Below are positions 35,452-45,180 of a DNA stretch of 64,000 nt, piece by piece. Position 1 is the first letter of the stretch; the number at the start of each line of letters is the position of its first letter. This DNA is from Nguyenibacter vanlangensis (GTDB lineage Bacteria; Pseudomonadota; Alphaproteobacteria; Acetobacterales; Acetobacteraceae): positions 1,374,001 through 1,438,000 of the forward strand of contig NZ_CP152276.1 in the NCBI RefSeq assembly GCF_038719015.1, read 5' to 3'. Made by a program: the position numbers and the translations under genes. The notes beneath the pieces were generated by a model. The model was not told where the DNA came from, ran no database searches, and was given only the letters and a program-made list of their open reading frames with translations.

Positions 35452-35634
35452 GTAGGGGCCCGATGTAATGCCGCGCCAACCGATATAACGCCCGGCGCCG
35501 AACTTGTGAATCATTGAGCGCTTTGCCAGACGGATACGGAGCGGGCGTATGTTTCGCTTTATCGAACGTTCGTCTCCACCCTCTATGGCCGGCATCGTAT
35601 TGTCTAAATTCGCAAATGCGTCTCTTATTCGCCC

Positions 35635-35907
35635 ATGGCGAGTGATCGGACATGGCCCTGGCGCGTGGCGCCTTTTTTGCTGCTGGGTGGCTGCGCGGTG
35701 CGTGGCGCGCCCGCCTTTCCTCTGGTCGGGGCTTATTTCCCGGACTGGATGCTGTGCGCCATGATCGGGATCGGCTCGTCGCTGCTGTTGCGCGCGCTGT
35801 TCCTGCCCGTCGGTATCGACGCGGTCCTCGGTTTCAGGCTGTTCACCTATGTCGCGCTGGGGGTCGTGTCCGGCCTGGTTGCCTGGCTGGCCTGGTTCGG
35901 ACCGTAA
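35635..35907 (+). CDS. ytcA: YtcA-family small lipoprotein of an efflux operon
   Basis: 90 aa. Lipoprotein signal with lipobox LGGC (Cys20), then two hydrophobic spans (PDWMLCAMIGIGSSLLLRALFL and FRLFTYVALGVVSGLVAWLAW), the layout of YtcA proteins. In E. coli ytcA also precedes mdtNOP. Here it is followed after 9 bases by the membrane fusion gene. Function unknown; probably an accessory of the pump. Confidence 0.78.
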   Translation: MASDRTWPWRVAPFLLLGGCAVRGAPAFPLVGAYFPDWMLCAMIGIGSSLLLRALFLPVGIDAVLGFRLFTYVALGVVSGLVAWLAWFGP

Positions 35908-35916
35908 GAGACGAGG

Positions 35917-36978
35917 ATGCGGGAGATCCGGATGCCGGGCAGGAAGCCCCTGGGTGTGGCGATCGCCGTGCTGTGCGTCGCGGTGGCGGTCGGGCTGGGC
36001 GTGCATGTCGCGCGCGAGGACAGTGCCCACCCGTCCTCGGACAACGGCACGATCGACGCCGAGCTGGTCCATGTGGCCAGCACCGTTGGCGGGCGGCTGG
36101 TCGCGTTGCCGGTGCGCGTCAACCAGGCGGTGCGCAAGGGCGATCTGCTCTATCGCCTGGACCCCGAGCCCTATGAGCTGGCCGTGCGCCAGGCCGAGGC
36201 CAATCTGGCGCTGGCCGAGGCCGAGGTGGAGAACCAGCGCCGGCTGGTCGCGGTGAAAACGGCCACCGCCGAGCAGGCGCGGGACCAGGTGGTGCGCGCC
36301 CAGGCCGACCGCGACCTGGCGTCCCGCACCGTCGCGCGATTGGGGCCGCTGGCCGGCCATGCCTATATCCCCCGGCAGCAATATGACCAGGCGCTTGTGA
36401 CGCTGCACGATTCCGAAATCACGCTGGCGCAGGCACGCCAGCAGCAGCAGGCGGCCCAGGTGGCGATCGGCGACCTGAACAGCACGCTGGCCGCCGCCGC
36501 CGCCAGCCGGGCGGCGCTGGACCATGCGCGCTATGAACTGCGCCAGACGGTGGTGGTGGCACCGGCCGACGGCTATGTGACCAGCCTGCGCGTCCGGCCC
36601 GGGGAGATTCTGGCGCCGTCGCAGGTGCTGTTCACCCTGATCCTGAACGATGCGTGGTATGCGACCGCCAATATCCGCGAGGTCGACATGGCGTCGATCC
36701 GCCCGGGCGATTGCGCCACGGTCTATTCGATGATCGACCGCCACGCGGCCATGCGCGGCCACGTGGATTCGATCGGCTGGGGCGTGCTGTCGGCGGATTC
36801 GGCCGGCGCGCCATCCGCGCCGCCGCTGGTGCCGCGCGAAATGGACTGGGTGCATGTCGCCCAGCGCTTTCCGGTGCGGGTGAGGCTGGATCTGAAGCCG
36901 AATGGGGCCGACCTGAACCTGCTGCGCCTGGGGGCGACCGCCACAGTCGAGATCCGGCATGGCGCCGCCTGCCCCTGA
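35917..36978 (+). CDS. mdtN: MdtN-like membrane fusion protein (HlyD family)
   Basis: 353 aa with GAGG before ATG 35917. A single N-terminal span (LGVAIAVLCVAVAVGLGVHV), then the split lipoyl/biotinyl motif (VASTVGGRLVALPVRVNQAVRKGDLLYRLD), a coiled-coil hairpin rich in Ala, Glu and Gln (about 90-190), and a beta-barrel domain (VVVAPADGYVTSLRVRPGEIL). It bridges the inner-membrane pump and the outer-membrane channel. It is the second gene of the ytcA-mdtNOP operon and its end overlaps the next frame by 20 bases. Confidence 0.87.
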   Translation: MREIRMPGRKPLGVAIAVLCVAVAVGLGVHVAREDSAHPSSDNGTIDAELVHVASTVGGRLVALPVRVNQAVRKGDLLYRLDPEPYELAVRQAEANLALAEAEVENQRRLVAVKTATAEQARDQVVRAQADRDLASRTVARLGPLAGHAYIPRQQYDQALVTLHDSEITLAQARQQQQAAQVAIGDLNSTLAAAAASRAALDHARYELRQTVVVAPADGYVTSLRVRPGEILAPSQVLFTLILNDAWYATANIREVDMASIRPGDCATVYSMIDRHAAMRGHVDSIGWGVLSADSAGAPSAPPLVPREMDWVHVAQRFPVRVRLDLKPNGADLNLLRLGATATVEIRHGAACP

Positions 36979-38878
36979 TCCCGACCCTGATCTCGACCAT
37001 GATCCCGCCCCTGGCCTCGGCGACGGGCCCGATCGGGGGCGGATGACGCCGGCGCGGGTCTGGTCGCTGGTCCGCGACCCGGTTCCGGGGCGGCTGGGCT
37101 ATGCCGTGCGCATGGCGGCCGCCTGCACGGTCACGGTGCTGCTGGGGGAAATCTGGCAGGTGCCGGACCTGGCGGTGGCGGCGCTGGTCACGATGGCGCT
37201 GTGGCAGAAGGACCGGGTGAGCAACCTGATCGTCGCCGTGGTGGTCAACCTGATCATGCTGGTCGTGCTGGCGCTGATCTATGCGACGATGCGGCTGACG
37301 CTGGATCATCCGGCCGGGATCGTCGCCGGTGTCGCGGTGCTGAGCTTCGGCTTCTTCTTCCTTGGGTCGGCCAGCAAGCTGAAGCCCGTTTCCTACGTGC
37401 TGGGCCTGATGACCGTCTATGGGCTGATTTCCATCGACCAGTTGCCGGTGGGCGAAATCATCACGCGGGCGCTGCTCTATACTGACCTGTTCATCGCCCT
37501 GCCGGGCCTGGTGATGGTCGTGCTGGGGCTGCTGATCTGCCCGTCGCCCAAGACGGTGCTGACCGATGCCATTGCGGCGCGCCTGCGCATGGCGGCCGCC
37601 TTGCTGCGGCCCGGTGCCCAGCCCGGTGCCCAGCCCGGTGCGCGATCCGATGCCGCGACGCGCGAACGCGCGCGCGACATGCTGCGCGAGGGCGCGCGCG
37701 GCATGATGGGCAGTCTGGGCATGGCGGCGAAGGAGCGGATCTGGTCCCGGACCGACCTGGCCTGCCTGAAGGCGGCGGCCAATGCGGCGGTCGGGGTGCT
37801 GGCACTGGCGTTGGCGGAGGCGGAAGCGGCGGCCCGCGCGGATACGGCCCCGGCGGCGCCGCAAACGCTGATCGCGACCATCGAGGAGATGGCCGCGATC
37901 TTCGGGCGCGGCCATTATCCGGTGGAGATCGCCCGGCCGCCGGTGCCGCCGGACATGCCTGTCCTGGCCCGGATGGCGGACCTGCTGGCGGTGTTCGCCA
38001 CGCCCGCGCCAGAACCGGTGCCAGGACCGGGGCAAGAACCGGCTCCCGGAAGGGCACGCGAGACGAAGGGGGGCGGGTTCTTCCTGCCCGACGCCTTCGG
38101 CAATCCCGAGCATGTGCGCTATGCCGTCAAGGGCACCGCGTCGGTGATGGTCTGCTATTTCCTGTTCAAGATCCTGGACTGGCCGGGCATCCATACCTGC
38201 ATCATGACCTGCTTCATCGTGGCGCAGCCGACGATGGGCGAGATGATCGCCAAGCTGCGCCTGCGCATCGGCGGGGCCGTGATCGGCGGCGCGCTGGGCA
38301 TCGCGTCCATCATCGTGATGATGCCGCACCTGAACGACGTCGCGTCCTTCCTGGCGCTGGTCTTCGCGGGCGCGCTGGCGGCGGCATGGGTCAAGACCGG
38401 GGATGCCCGCATCGCCTATGCCGGGTTCCAGATCGGGCTGGCGTTCTTTCTGTCGGACATCAAGGGGTACGGCCCGACGACGGACATGACCACGGCGCGC
38501 GACCGGATCGTGGGCATCATGCTGGGCAATATCGTCAGCTATGTGGTGTTCACCGCCATCTGGCCGGCCAGCGCCCGTGACCGGATCGCCGGCGCGCTGG
38601 GCCGCGTGCGGCGCGCGCTGGCCGCCCAGCGGGAGGACGCCCCGATCCAGGCGCGGCTGGCGCACGCGGCCGAGGCGCAGGCGGCGATTTCGGCCGGCGA
38701 GCGCATGCTGGAATTCGCGGCCGCCGAACCGGCGCATGTCCGCGCCGCGACGGCGGCGATCGCGCGCTATCGCGGCGCCCTGGACGACGCGGCGGCGCTG
38801 AGCGGGGACATGCTGGCCGGCACGACGGACGCACGGGCCGACGCCCGCCTGGAGAGACTGGAGCGCATCGCCTCATGA
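36959..38878 (+). CDS. mdtO: MdtO-like FUSC-family inner-membrane transporter
   Basis: 639 aa from ATG 36959, or 611 aa from ATG 37043 (preceded by GGGGGCGG), which would drop a peculiar Asp/Pro-rich head (PAPDPDPDLDHDPAPG). Two sets of membrane spans (about 60-190 and 390-530) frame a cytoplasmic region, the FUSC layout of aromatic-acid and puromycin efflux proteins such as MdtO and AaeB. A 12-base tandem repeat encodes GAQPGAQPGA near residue 220, and a Pro-rich linker follows near 350. It is the probable energy-coupled component of the tripartite pump. The stop overlaps the next start (ATGA). Confidence 0.85.
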   Translation: MAPPAPDPDPDLDHDPAPGLGDGPDRGRMTPARVWSLVRDPVPGRLGYAVRMAAACTVTVLLGEIWQVPDLAVAALVTMALWQKDRVSNLIVAVVVNLIMLVVLALIYATMRLTLDHPAGIVAGVAVLSFGFFFLGSASKLKPVSYVLGLMTVYGLISIDQLPVGEIITRALLYTDLFIALPGLVMVVLGLLICPSPKTVLTDAIAARLRMAAALLRPGAQPGAQPGARSDAATRERARDMLREGARGMMGSLGMAAKERIWSRTDLACLKAAANAAVGVLALALAEAEAAARADTAPAAPQTLIATIEEMAAIFGRGHYPVEIARPPVPPDMPVLARMADLLAVFATPAPEPVPGPGQEPAPGRARETKGGGFFLPDAFGNPEHVRYAVKGTASVMVCYFLFKILDWPGIHTCIMTCFIVAQPTMGEMIAKLRLRIGGAVIGGALGIASIIVMMPHLNDVASFLALVFAGALAAAWVKTGDARIAYAGFQIGLAFFLSDIKGYGPTTDMTTARDRIVGIMLGNIVSYVVFTAIWPASARDRIAGALGRVRRALAAQREDAPIQARLAHAAEAQAAISAGERMLEFAAAEPAHVRAATAAIARYRGALDDAAALSGDMLAGTTDARADARLERLERIAS

Positions 38879-40560
38879 CCCGTCCGCTTCTTCCTGTTTT
38901 CCGTGGTGTTTTACGTGGTGTATTCCATGTTGTTTTCCGGGCGCTCGTTCTTCCCGGATTCATGGTCCTGCCGGCGGGGTGCGCCACCCAGGCGCTGCGA
39001 TCGGCGCCGCAGCGACCCGACGCGCCCTGGCGGCCGGAGGTGGCGGCGAACGGCGAGATCCTGCCAGGCCGCGCGTCCGCGCACGGGCTGGCCCTGCCGC
39101 CCGGCTATGTCCTGCCGTCGAACCGGGCCATCCGCCTGCGCCCTGCCCCGGCGGACCTGCAGCCCGCGCATCGCTATGCGCTGGCCGAACTGATCGACAT
39201 CGCGCAATCCAGCAATCCCGTCACGCGCCGGGCGTGGAACGCGGCACGCGACGCCGCCCTGGCCGTGGGGATCGCGCGCGCGACCTATCTGCCGCAACTG
39301 ACGGTCAGCGTGGTCGGCGGATATAACGAGACGCAGGATGGCGGGGGCCTGCCCGGCATCAGCGGCGGCGGCGCGGCCGGGCAGGCCGCCAACGGCGTGC
39401 TGCGCACCGCGGGCGGCCTGGCGCCCAGGGGCAGCCAGGCCACGGGCAGCGGCGAGGTACAGGCGCTGGGCCTGGAATGGCTGCTGTTCGATTTCGGCAA
39501 GCGCGACGCGATCGTCGACGCCACCCGGCAGGACCAGGTCGCCAGCAACGTGCTGTTCACCGGGGCGCACCAGAAGCTGATCTATGACGTCGCGCTGGCC
39601 TTCTACACCCATGCGGCGGCCGATGCCCGGCTGGTGCTGGTGCGCCAGGCGCTGGACAATGCGAAGCAGGTCGAGGCCGCCGCCGAGGCCAGGCTGCGCC
39701 AGGGCCAGGGCACGGTGGTGGACACGTCCCAGGCCCGGCAGGCCACCGCCCAGGCGGCGCTGCGGCTGGTCCAGGCCGAAGGCGGGGCGGAGACGGCCTA
39801 TCTGGACCTGCTGACCGCGATGGGGATCTCGCCCGCGACGCATCTGCAGACGCAGGACCCGGCGGGCCGGGCGCTGGAGCTGTCGGACATCCGCCTGAGC
39901 GACGACATGGTCCAGCGCGCCGTGGCCCGGCGGCCGGACGTGCTGGCGGCGTATGCGGCCGCCAAGGCGTCGCGCAGCCGGGTCGCCGCGGCGCGGGCCG
40001 AGTTCCTGCCGAAGATCTTCGTCACCGGCAATGTCGCCTATGCGACCGGCGCGCTGGCCCTGTCGTCGGTGCCCGGGGTGGGGGGCAACGCGCCGCCGAC
40101 CCTGAACCTGTCCACCAATCATTTCAGCAGCCTGATCCTGGGCGGCATCGCGGTGCCGATCTTCGACGGCGGCATGCGGGCCGCCGCCCTGAAACAGGCC
40201 GGGGACCGGGCCGACAGCGCGGATGCGACGCTGCGCCAGACGCTGGACGAAGCCGCCAGGCAGGTCGTCGTCGCCCAGAACGGGCTGCGCACCGCGCTGC
40301 ACGCCTATGACGCCGCGGGCCGGCTGCGGGATGCGGCGCAGACCAGTTTCGACGCGTCCCTGGCCGCCTATCGCAGCGGGGTGGGCGCGGTCACCCCGGC
40401 GATCATGGCGCAAAGCGGCCTGCTGGATGCCCGGCTGGGGCGCTCCGATGCCTATTACGGCGCGCTGATCGCCGCCGCCGGCCTGGCGTTCGCGACCGGC
40501 GCGCTGGGCGACGCGCCGGGCCGTGCGACGGCCAGCGCGATGGAGGCCGACGGGCCGTAG
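38875..40560 (+). CDS. mdtP: MdtP-like outer-membrane efflux lipoprotein (NodT/TolC family)
   Basis: 561 aa from ATG 38875, overlapping the FUSC stop by 4 bases. Lipobox LPAGC places the acylated Cys at residue 36 after an unusually long basic N-terminus. Two outer-membrane efflux repeats are visible (LAELIDIAQSSNPVTRRAWN ... and VQRAVARRPDVLAAYAAAKA ...), with the typical ARAEFLPKIFVTGN segment and long alpha-helical barrel sections. It completes a tripartite pump with the two previous genes. Substrates of the E. coli homologue are poorly defined; aromatic compounds are likely. Confidence 0.87.
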   Translation: MTRPLLPVFRGVLRGVFHVVFRALVLPGFMVLPAGCATQALRSAPQRPDAPWRPEVAANGEILPGRASAHGLALPPGYVLPSNRAIRLRPAPADLQPAHRYALAELIDIAQSSNPVTRRAWNAARDAALAVGIARATYLPQLTVSVVGGYNETQDGGGLPGISGGGAAGQAANGVLRTAGGLAPRGSQATGSGEVQALGLEWLLFDFGKRDAIVDATRQDQVASNVLFTGAHQKLIYDVALAFYTHAAADARLVLVRQALDNAKQVEAAAEARLRQGQGTVVDTSQARQATAQAALRLVQAEGGAETAYLDLLTAMGISPATHLQTQDPAGRALELSDIRLSDDMVQRAVARRPDVLAAYAAAKASRSRVAAARAEFLPKIFVTGNVAYATGALALSSVPGVGGNAPPTLNLSTNHFSSLILGGIAVPIFDGGMRAAALKQAGDRADSADATLRQTLDEAARQVVVAQNGLRTALHAYDAAGRLRDAAQTSFDASLAAYRSGVGAVTPAIMAQSGLLDARLGRSDAYYGALIAAAGLAFATGALGDAPGRATASAMEADGP

Positions 40561-40842
40561 GCGCGGCCGTGCGCCGGCAACGTCACGGGCGGGCCGCCCC
40601 CGGGCCCCGAGCCGGTCGAGATGGAAACAGCCGCGAGGGGCGCATGCACCCCGTTGCGTTCCGGCGGAGATCTGCCTGAAGGCAGCCTTATCGGCCGCCT
40701 GCCCGACAATCCGCGCCGCGCCTTTTGTCACCGCCGACACATTATGGGGGCCCCGAAACAAGGCCGACATCACGGCGGGAATAGCCACTGGTAGTGTCCG
40801 CATCGCAACAACGGCCCCGTTGCCGGCACCAGGAGTCCCACG

Positions 40843-41643
40843 ATGCGGCTTTCCCCACGTACCGCCTGCCAGACCACGATCATCGCCCTGCTGTCGCTGG
40901 GCGCGCTTGGCGGCTGCGCAAGTCGCGGCGAACAGGGTGGCGAGAACGACCCTTTCAGGCCGACCAACCGGACGATCTTCTCGGGCAACCTGTTCCTGGA
41001 CCGGCATGCGCTGCGCCCCGTCGCGCGGGCCTATGCCGACGACGTGCCGCACGGGGTGCGCGGCGGCATTCACAATTTCCTGTCCAACCTCGATACGCCG
41101 GTCATCCTGATCAACGACCTGGCGCAGGGCAACCTGTCGCGCGGCTGGAACACCACCAAGCGGTTCGTCATCAACACCACCGTGGGCGGACTGGGCGTGT
41201 TCGAGGTCGCGGACGGTTGGGGCATGCCGTACCACAATGCCGATTTCGGGCAGACGCTCGGCGTCTGGGGCGTTTCTCCTGGCCCGGACGTCCAGTTGCC
41301 GCTCTTCGGCTTCTCGAACCTGCGCGATGCGGGCGGCCGTGTCGTCGACGCGTTCCTGAACCCGCTTTCGGTGGCGTCCGCCGGGACCAGCAATGCGGCG
41401 ATCATGGCCCTGAACGTGACGAAATCCGGGCTGGGCATGGTCGACGGACGCGCCCGGATGCTGCCGGTCACCGACCAGGTCGAGCGGAATTCGCTGGATG
41501 AATATGCCACCCTGACCAGCCTGTACAGCCAGAACCGCACCGCGTTCGTCAAGGACGGCAAGGCGGGGTTCGTTCAGCCCGAGGCGGCGCGCATCATGGC
41601 GCGAAATGCCGCGATCGGGCAAACCGGCAATGGCGCGGACTGA
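40843..41643 (+). CDS. mlaA: MlaA (VacJ) outer-membrane lipid-asymmetry lipoprotein
   Basis: 266 aa with lipobox LGGC (Cys25). The MlaA signature runs NDPFRPTNRTIFSGNLFLDRHALRPVARAYADDVP ... GGIHNFLSNLDTPVILINDLAQGN ... RFVINTTVGGLGVFEVA ... FGQTLGVWGVSPGPDVQLPLFG, matching the family over its full length. MlaA removes misplaced phospholipids from the outer leaflet and hands them to MlaC. The other Mla genes are not in the window. About 280 bases without a gene precede it; I see no clear promoter there. Confidence 0.93.
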   Translation: MRLSPRTACQTTIIALLSLGALGGCASRGEQGGENDPFRPTNRTIFSGNLFLDRHALRPVARAYADDVPHGVRGGIHNFLSNLDTPVILINDLAQGNLSRGWNTTKRFVINTTVGGLGVFEVADGWGMPYHNADFGQTLGVWGVSPGPDVQLPLFGFSNLRDAGGRVVDAFLNPLSVASAGTSNAAIMALNVTKSGLGMVDGRARMLPVTDQVERNSLDEYATLTSLYSQNRTAFVKDGKAGFVQPEAARIMARNAAIGQTGNGAD

Positions 41644-41741
41644 CCATGGACGCGCGCCCGGCATGATAGGGTGATCCGGACAGGATGAACCGGGCACGGG
41701 CATGCGACGCGCCCGCGGGAAGGCCAGGAGAGAATGAAAAG

Positions 41742-43088
41742 ATGACGCTCGGCCATCGTCTCGACACGATTACGGGCCGGATCGCGATGACGATCGTCGT
41801 CGCGATCCTGGCGGCCATGACGCTCTATATGGTCATCGTCGACAATGTTCCCGACTGGTCGCGCCCGGCGCTGGTCGATACCGGCGTCCTGGATCAGGCG
41901 GCGACGGTGGTCCGCCTGATCGCCGCGATGCCCGACAGCCAGAAACCGGCGCTGGCCGCCGCCGCCGCGACCGCGTCCTATACGGTCGCCTGGAAGGCCG
42001 CCCCTTGCTCGCCCGGGCCGCTGCGGCGCGCGCCCGAGATCGAACGGAGGATGCGGCGCCTGGCGGGAGGCGACCTGGCGGCGGTCGGTTTCTACGTCGC
42101 GGAGCCTTCCGCCGCGTCGCCGGCCGCCGATGCGCGCTTCAACCGCGCGCCGTTCGGCATGGCGGTCACGCTGCGGAACGGGGCCTGCCTGATCTTCACG
42201 GTGCCCCATCGCGTCTGGGGCCTGTCCTGGTGGAAGCGCGACGCGCTGATGTCCGTCTTCGTCATCCTTGCGACCGTCTGCGTCTCGACGATCGCCAGCC
42301 GCACGCTGATCCGGCCGATCGAGGAATTCTCGCGGGCCGCGCGGCGCTTCGGCAGGGACACGTCCGCGCCGCCCATGGTCGAATACGGCCCGCGCGAATT
42401 GCGGCTGGCCATGCGGGCCTTCAACGCCATGCAGGACCGGATCTCGAAATTCGTCGCCGACAGGACGACCATGCTGGCCGCGATCTCGCACGATTTGCGG
42501 ACACCGCTGACCCGTATCCGGCTGAGGGGGGAATTCATCGCGGACCGTGAACAGCAGAAACGATTATTTCAGGACGTGGCCGAGATGCAGGCCATGATCT
42601 CCTCGGCGCTCGTCCTGTTCCGGGACGACGTCACGGACGAACAGGGGACGTCCTTCGACCTGTCGGAGCTGGTCCGCGACGTGGTGGACGACGCCGTCGA
42701 CCAGGGAAAGCCGGCCCTGTTTTCGGGGCCCGACCATGTCATTTTCCATGGCAGGCCCATGGCCCTGAAACGGGCGCTGGAAAATATCATCGGCAATGCC
42801 TGCATCTATGGCGCCTCGGCGGATGTGCGCCTGCACGAACGGGGGGATTGCCTGGCGATTTCCGTCGCGGATGACGGCCCCGGCATTCCCGAGGAATTCC
42901 TGGAGGCCGTCTTTACCCCGTTCTTTCGCCTGGAGCGATCGCGCAACCGCAGGACCGGGGGCACGGGTCTGGGCCTGACATCGTGCCGCGCCATCCTGCA
43001 GGCGCATGGGGGATCCATTTCCCTGAGCAACCGCGCGGACGGCGGATTGCTGGCGCAGATCATCCTGCCCCGGAACGCCGCCGCATGA
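41742..43088 (+). CDS. sensor histidine kinase (OmpR-pathway type)
   Basis: 448 aa from ATG 41742, which has AGGAGAG upstream; the frame extends 57 bases further 5'. Two membrane spans (about 13-33 and 168-188) enclose a periplasmic domain of about 135 residues, followed by HAMP (RTLIRPIEEFSRAARRFG), HisKA with His250 in AAISHDLRTPLTRIRL, and a catalytic domain with N-box ENIIGNACIYG, G1 DDGPGIPE, F-box FTPFFRLERS and G2 TGGTGLGL. It faces, end to end, an OmpR-type regulator 27 bases away on the opposite strand, its likely partner. The signal sensed is unknown. Confidence 0.88.
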   Translation: MTLGHRLDTITGRIAMTIVVAILAAMTLYMVIVDNVPDWSRPALVDTGVLDQAATVVRLIAAMPDSQKPALAAAAATASYTVAWKAAPCSPGPLRRAPEIERRMRRLAGGDLAAVGFYVAEPSAASPAADARFNRAPFGMAVTLRNGACLIFTVPHRVWGLSWWKRDALMSVFVILATVCVSTIASRTLIRPIEEFSRAARRFGRDTSAPPMVEYGPRELRLAMRAFNAMQDRISKFVADRTTMLAAISHDLRTPLTRIRLRGEFIADREQQKRLFQDVAEMQAMISSALVLFRDDVTDEQGTSFDLSELVRDVVDDAVDQGKPALFSGPDHVIFHGRPMALKRALENIIGNACIYGASADVRLHERGDCLAISVADDGPGIPEEFLEAVFTPFFRLERSRNRRTGGTGLGLTSCRAILQAHGGSISLSNRADGGLLAQIILPRNAAA

Positions 43089-43115
43089 CGTGACCGGCCC
43101 CGAAGGCCCCGACGA

Positions 43116-43835
43116 TCATCCGCGCCTGACGCTGGGGGTGAACATATACCCGCCGCTGCGGATCGTGCGGATGATCGTCGGGTTCTTGGGATCCGGTTCC
43201 AGCTTGCGGCGTAGCCTGCTGATCTGCGTGTCGATGCTGCGGTCATAGACGTCGTAGGCCACGCCATGCGCGAAATCGAGCAGGTGTTCGCGCCCCAGAA
43301 CCTGCTGCGGACGCTCGGCGAAGGCCAGCAGCAGGTCGAACTCGCGCCCCGACAGGGGGACGAGCGTGTTTCGGGACGATCGGAGTTCCCGCCTGGCGAT
43401 ATCGAGTTTCCATCCGTCGAAATACAGGCTCGGCCTGACCGCGTCGCGGGCCGGCTCGGCCCTGATTTCGCCGCGGCGCAGCACGGCGCGGACCCGCGCC
43501 AGAAGTTCCCTGGGGTCGAACGGCTTGGTGATGTAGTCGTCCGCCCCCAGTTCCAGCCCGACGACGCGGTCGGTCGTCGTCACGGCCGCGGTCAGCATGA
43601 TGACCGGTATGCCCGATGCCGTCCGCAGGCGCCGGCAAAGGTCGAGCCCGCCCTCTCCGGGCAGCATCAGATCCAGTATGACCAGGTCGATGTCCTCGGC
43701 ATCCAGGATCTCGAACATGGCGCGGCCATCCCGGGCGACACGCGTGTGATGGCCGTACGAGCGGAAGAAATGATCGAGCAGAGACAGGATCTCTTCGTCA
43801 TCATCCACGATCAGGAGTTTCAGCATGGCCGTCAT
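43116..43835 (-). CDS. OmpR-family response regulator
   Basis: 239 aa (alternative ATG at 43826). Receiver domain with acidic pair VDDDEE, phospho-acceptor Asp55 in VILDLMLPGEGG, Thr in IMLTAA and Lys in YITKPFDPREL; C-terminal winged helix with LSGREFDLLLAFAERPQQVLGRE and RSIDTQISRLRRKLEPDPKNPTIIRTIRSGGYMF. It is convergent with the histidine kinase, an unusual orientation for a cognate pair, so kinase and regulator are transcribed separately. Regulated genes unknown. Confidence 0.9.
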   Translation of the reverse strand: MTAMLKLLIVDDDEEILSLLDHFFRSYGHHTRVARDGRAMFEILDAEDIDLVILDLMLPGEGGLDLCRRLRTASGIPVIMLTAAVTTTDRVVGLELGADDYITKPFDPRELLARVRAVLRRGEIRAEPARDAVRPSLYFDGWKLDIARRELRSSRNTLVPLSGREFDLLLAFAERPQQVLGREHLLDFAHGVAYDVYDRSIDTQISRLRRKLEPDPKNPTIIRTIRSGGYMFTPSVRRG

Positions 43836-44031
43836 TGCCCCACGGTAGCCGACCGAAGCCGCGATCCAATGTCAGTCGATGCCGTTTTTATGGCCCGGAT
43901 GTCGCATTTTGTCCAAGCCGACACGCGTCCGGCGTTGCTGTCGATGGTCTGGACGACGGTTTGGGGCGGCGGTCTTGAATCGCGCCGCGCGCGGCGAACA
44001 TTCAGCACATGCTGCGCATGCTGCACAGCCC

Positions 44032-44361
44032 ATGAGACCGGAAGAGCGCGCCATGCGGCGGCCACGCAGACAGCAGGCACCAAAGGCGGGATCACGCTGG
44101 TCGGCGGACGTGACCCGGCACAGCGATGCCCTGGACCTGGAGCCGGCGATCTTCGCCAGCGACGATCCGCGCCGCATCGCCGAATCGCTGAAACATTCGG
44201 CGCAGGCCAGCACGCGCCGCAAGGCGGAGCCTTTCCGTTCGGCCATGTCCATGCTGGTCTTCTATATCAACCGCGCCGGGCGCAACCTGCCCGCCGCCCG
44301 CCGGGCGGTGCTGGAGCGGGCCAAGGCGGAGCTGCGCCGCGTCTTCGGCCGCCCGCTATGA
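44032..44361 (+). CDS. DUF3175 family protein
   Basis: 109 aa from ATG 44032 (ATG 44053 possible). After a basic N-terminus (RRPRRQQAPKAGSRW) comes the DUF3175 core: WSADVTRHSDALDLEPAIFA, DPRRIAESLKHSAQAS, and FRSAMSMLVFYINRAGRNLP. These are small basic proteins of unknown role in proteobacteria. Its 3' end overlaps the end of gspK on the opposite strand by 6 bases. Confidence 0.78.
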   Translation: MRPEERAMRRPRRQQAPKAGSRWSADVTRHSDALDLEPAIFASDDPRRIAESLKHSAQASTRRKAEPFRSAMSMLVFYINRAGRNLPAARRAVLERAKAELRRVFGRPL

Positions 44362-45180
44362 CCGCAGCCGCACGACATGCACCATGTCGGACAGGGCGGC
44401 GCCGGCATGCGTCCCCGGGGTCAGCAGGATGACGGCCCGGCGGGTGGCCTGGCCGCCCTGGCCGTCCCGGACGATGACATCGACGACGACGCTGCCCGGC
44501 CGGTTCTCGCTGGCCGACGGCGGGGGCACCGGCGGGCCGCCCGCCCTGCGCAGCGCCTGCCGCACCACGGGATCGGCCTGCCTGGCATCCGGGTCGTTGG
44601 GCTGCGTGACCGACAGATGCGGCCTGACGGCCTGCAGCAGGCCCGGCGTCATGCCCAGGACCAGCCCGACCTCGCCGACGCTCTGGAAGGGGCCGCCCGG
44701 CGGACGGTAGTTCAGCCCCGCGGCGAGGTAGCGCGCCTGCGACACGGCGCGGTCGGTCTGGGCGGTGCTGCGCCAGTCGACCATGTTCGCCGCGATCGAC
44801 GCGGCCTGTTCCCTGGTCGCGCCGCATTCCTGCAGCAAGGCGGCCAGCAGCGGCCGCGGCGCGGAATTGGGATTGATCAGCCCGGCCTCGCTGCGTACCC
44901 GCAGCGTCGCCTCCATGCCGCCCACCCGCGTGACATAGGCGCGCCCGTCGGTGCTCCAGCGCGCGGCGGAATGGTCCATGACGTGGAAGACCGCGTCCCA
45001 GACCTCGCCGTCCGCCGCGTCCTGCAACTGTGCCGCGCTGCGCAGCGCGTAGACGCCGCGCAGCCCGGCGTCGGCCGTCGCGATGACGATGGACACCAGC
45101 AGCGACAGCCCGGCCAGGGTCCATAGCACGATCAGCAGGGCGAAGCCGCCCTGCCCCGCTGACGCGCCCCGGCGCGTCAC
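44356..45180 (-). CDS. gspK: type II secretion minor pseudopilin GspK
   Basis: 274 aa. The N-terminus shows a prepilin-type cleavage site and hydrophobic helix (GQGGFALLIVLWTLAGLSLLVSIVIA), followed by a large globular domain (AGLINPNSAPRPLLAALLQECGA, SVGEVGLVLGM) typical of GspK, the tip pseudopilin. Like other GspK proteins it lacks the Glu at position 5 of the mature chain (Leu instead). It overlaps gspD by 4 bases and is the last gene of the secretion operon whose cargo is the levan enzymes. Confidence 0.87.
   Translation of the reverse strand: MTRRGASAGQGGFALLIVLWTLAGLSLLVSIVIATADAGLRGVYALRSAAQLQDAADGEVWDAVFHVMDHSAARWSTDGRAYVTRVGGMEATLRVRSEAGLINPNSAPRPLLAALLQECGATREQAASIAANMVDWRSTAQTDRAVSQARYLAAGLNYRPPGGPFQSVGEVGLVLGMTPGLLQAVRPHLSVTQPNDPDARQADPVVRQALRRAGGPPVPPPSASENRPGSVVVDVIVRDGQGGQATRRAVILLTPGTHAGAALSDMVHVVRLRS

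Noticed and set aside
40561..40842. Gap before mlaA examined for a small gene or RNA
   Set aside because: Frames there are G+C-driven and overlap only shadow translations; no promoter or RNA structure I could defend.
36632..41703. Long minus-strand frames opposite the mdtNOP genes
   Set aside because: Low-complexity shadow translations of GC-rich coding sequence without conserved motifs.
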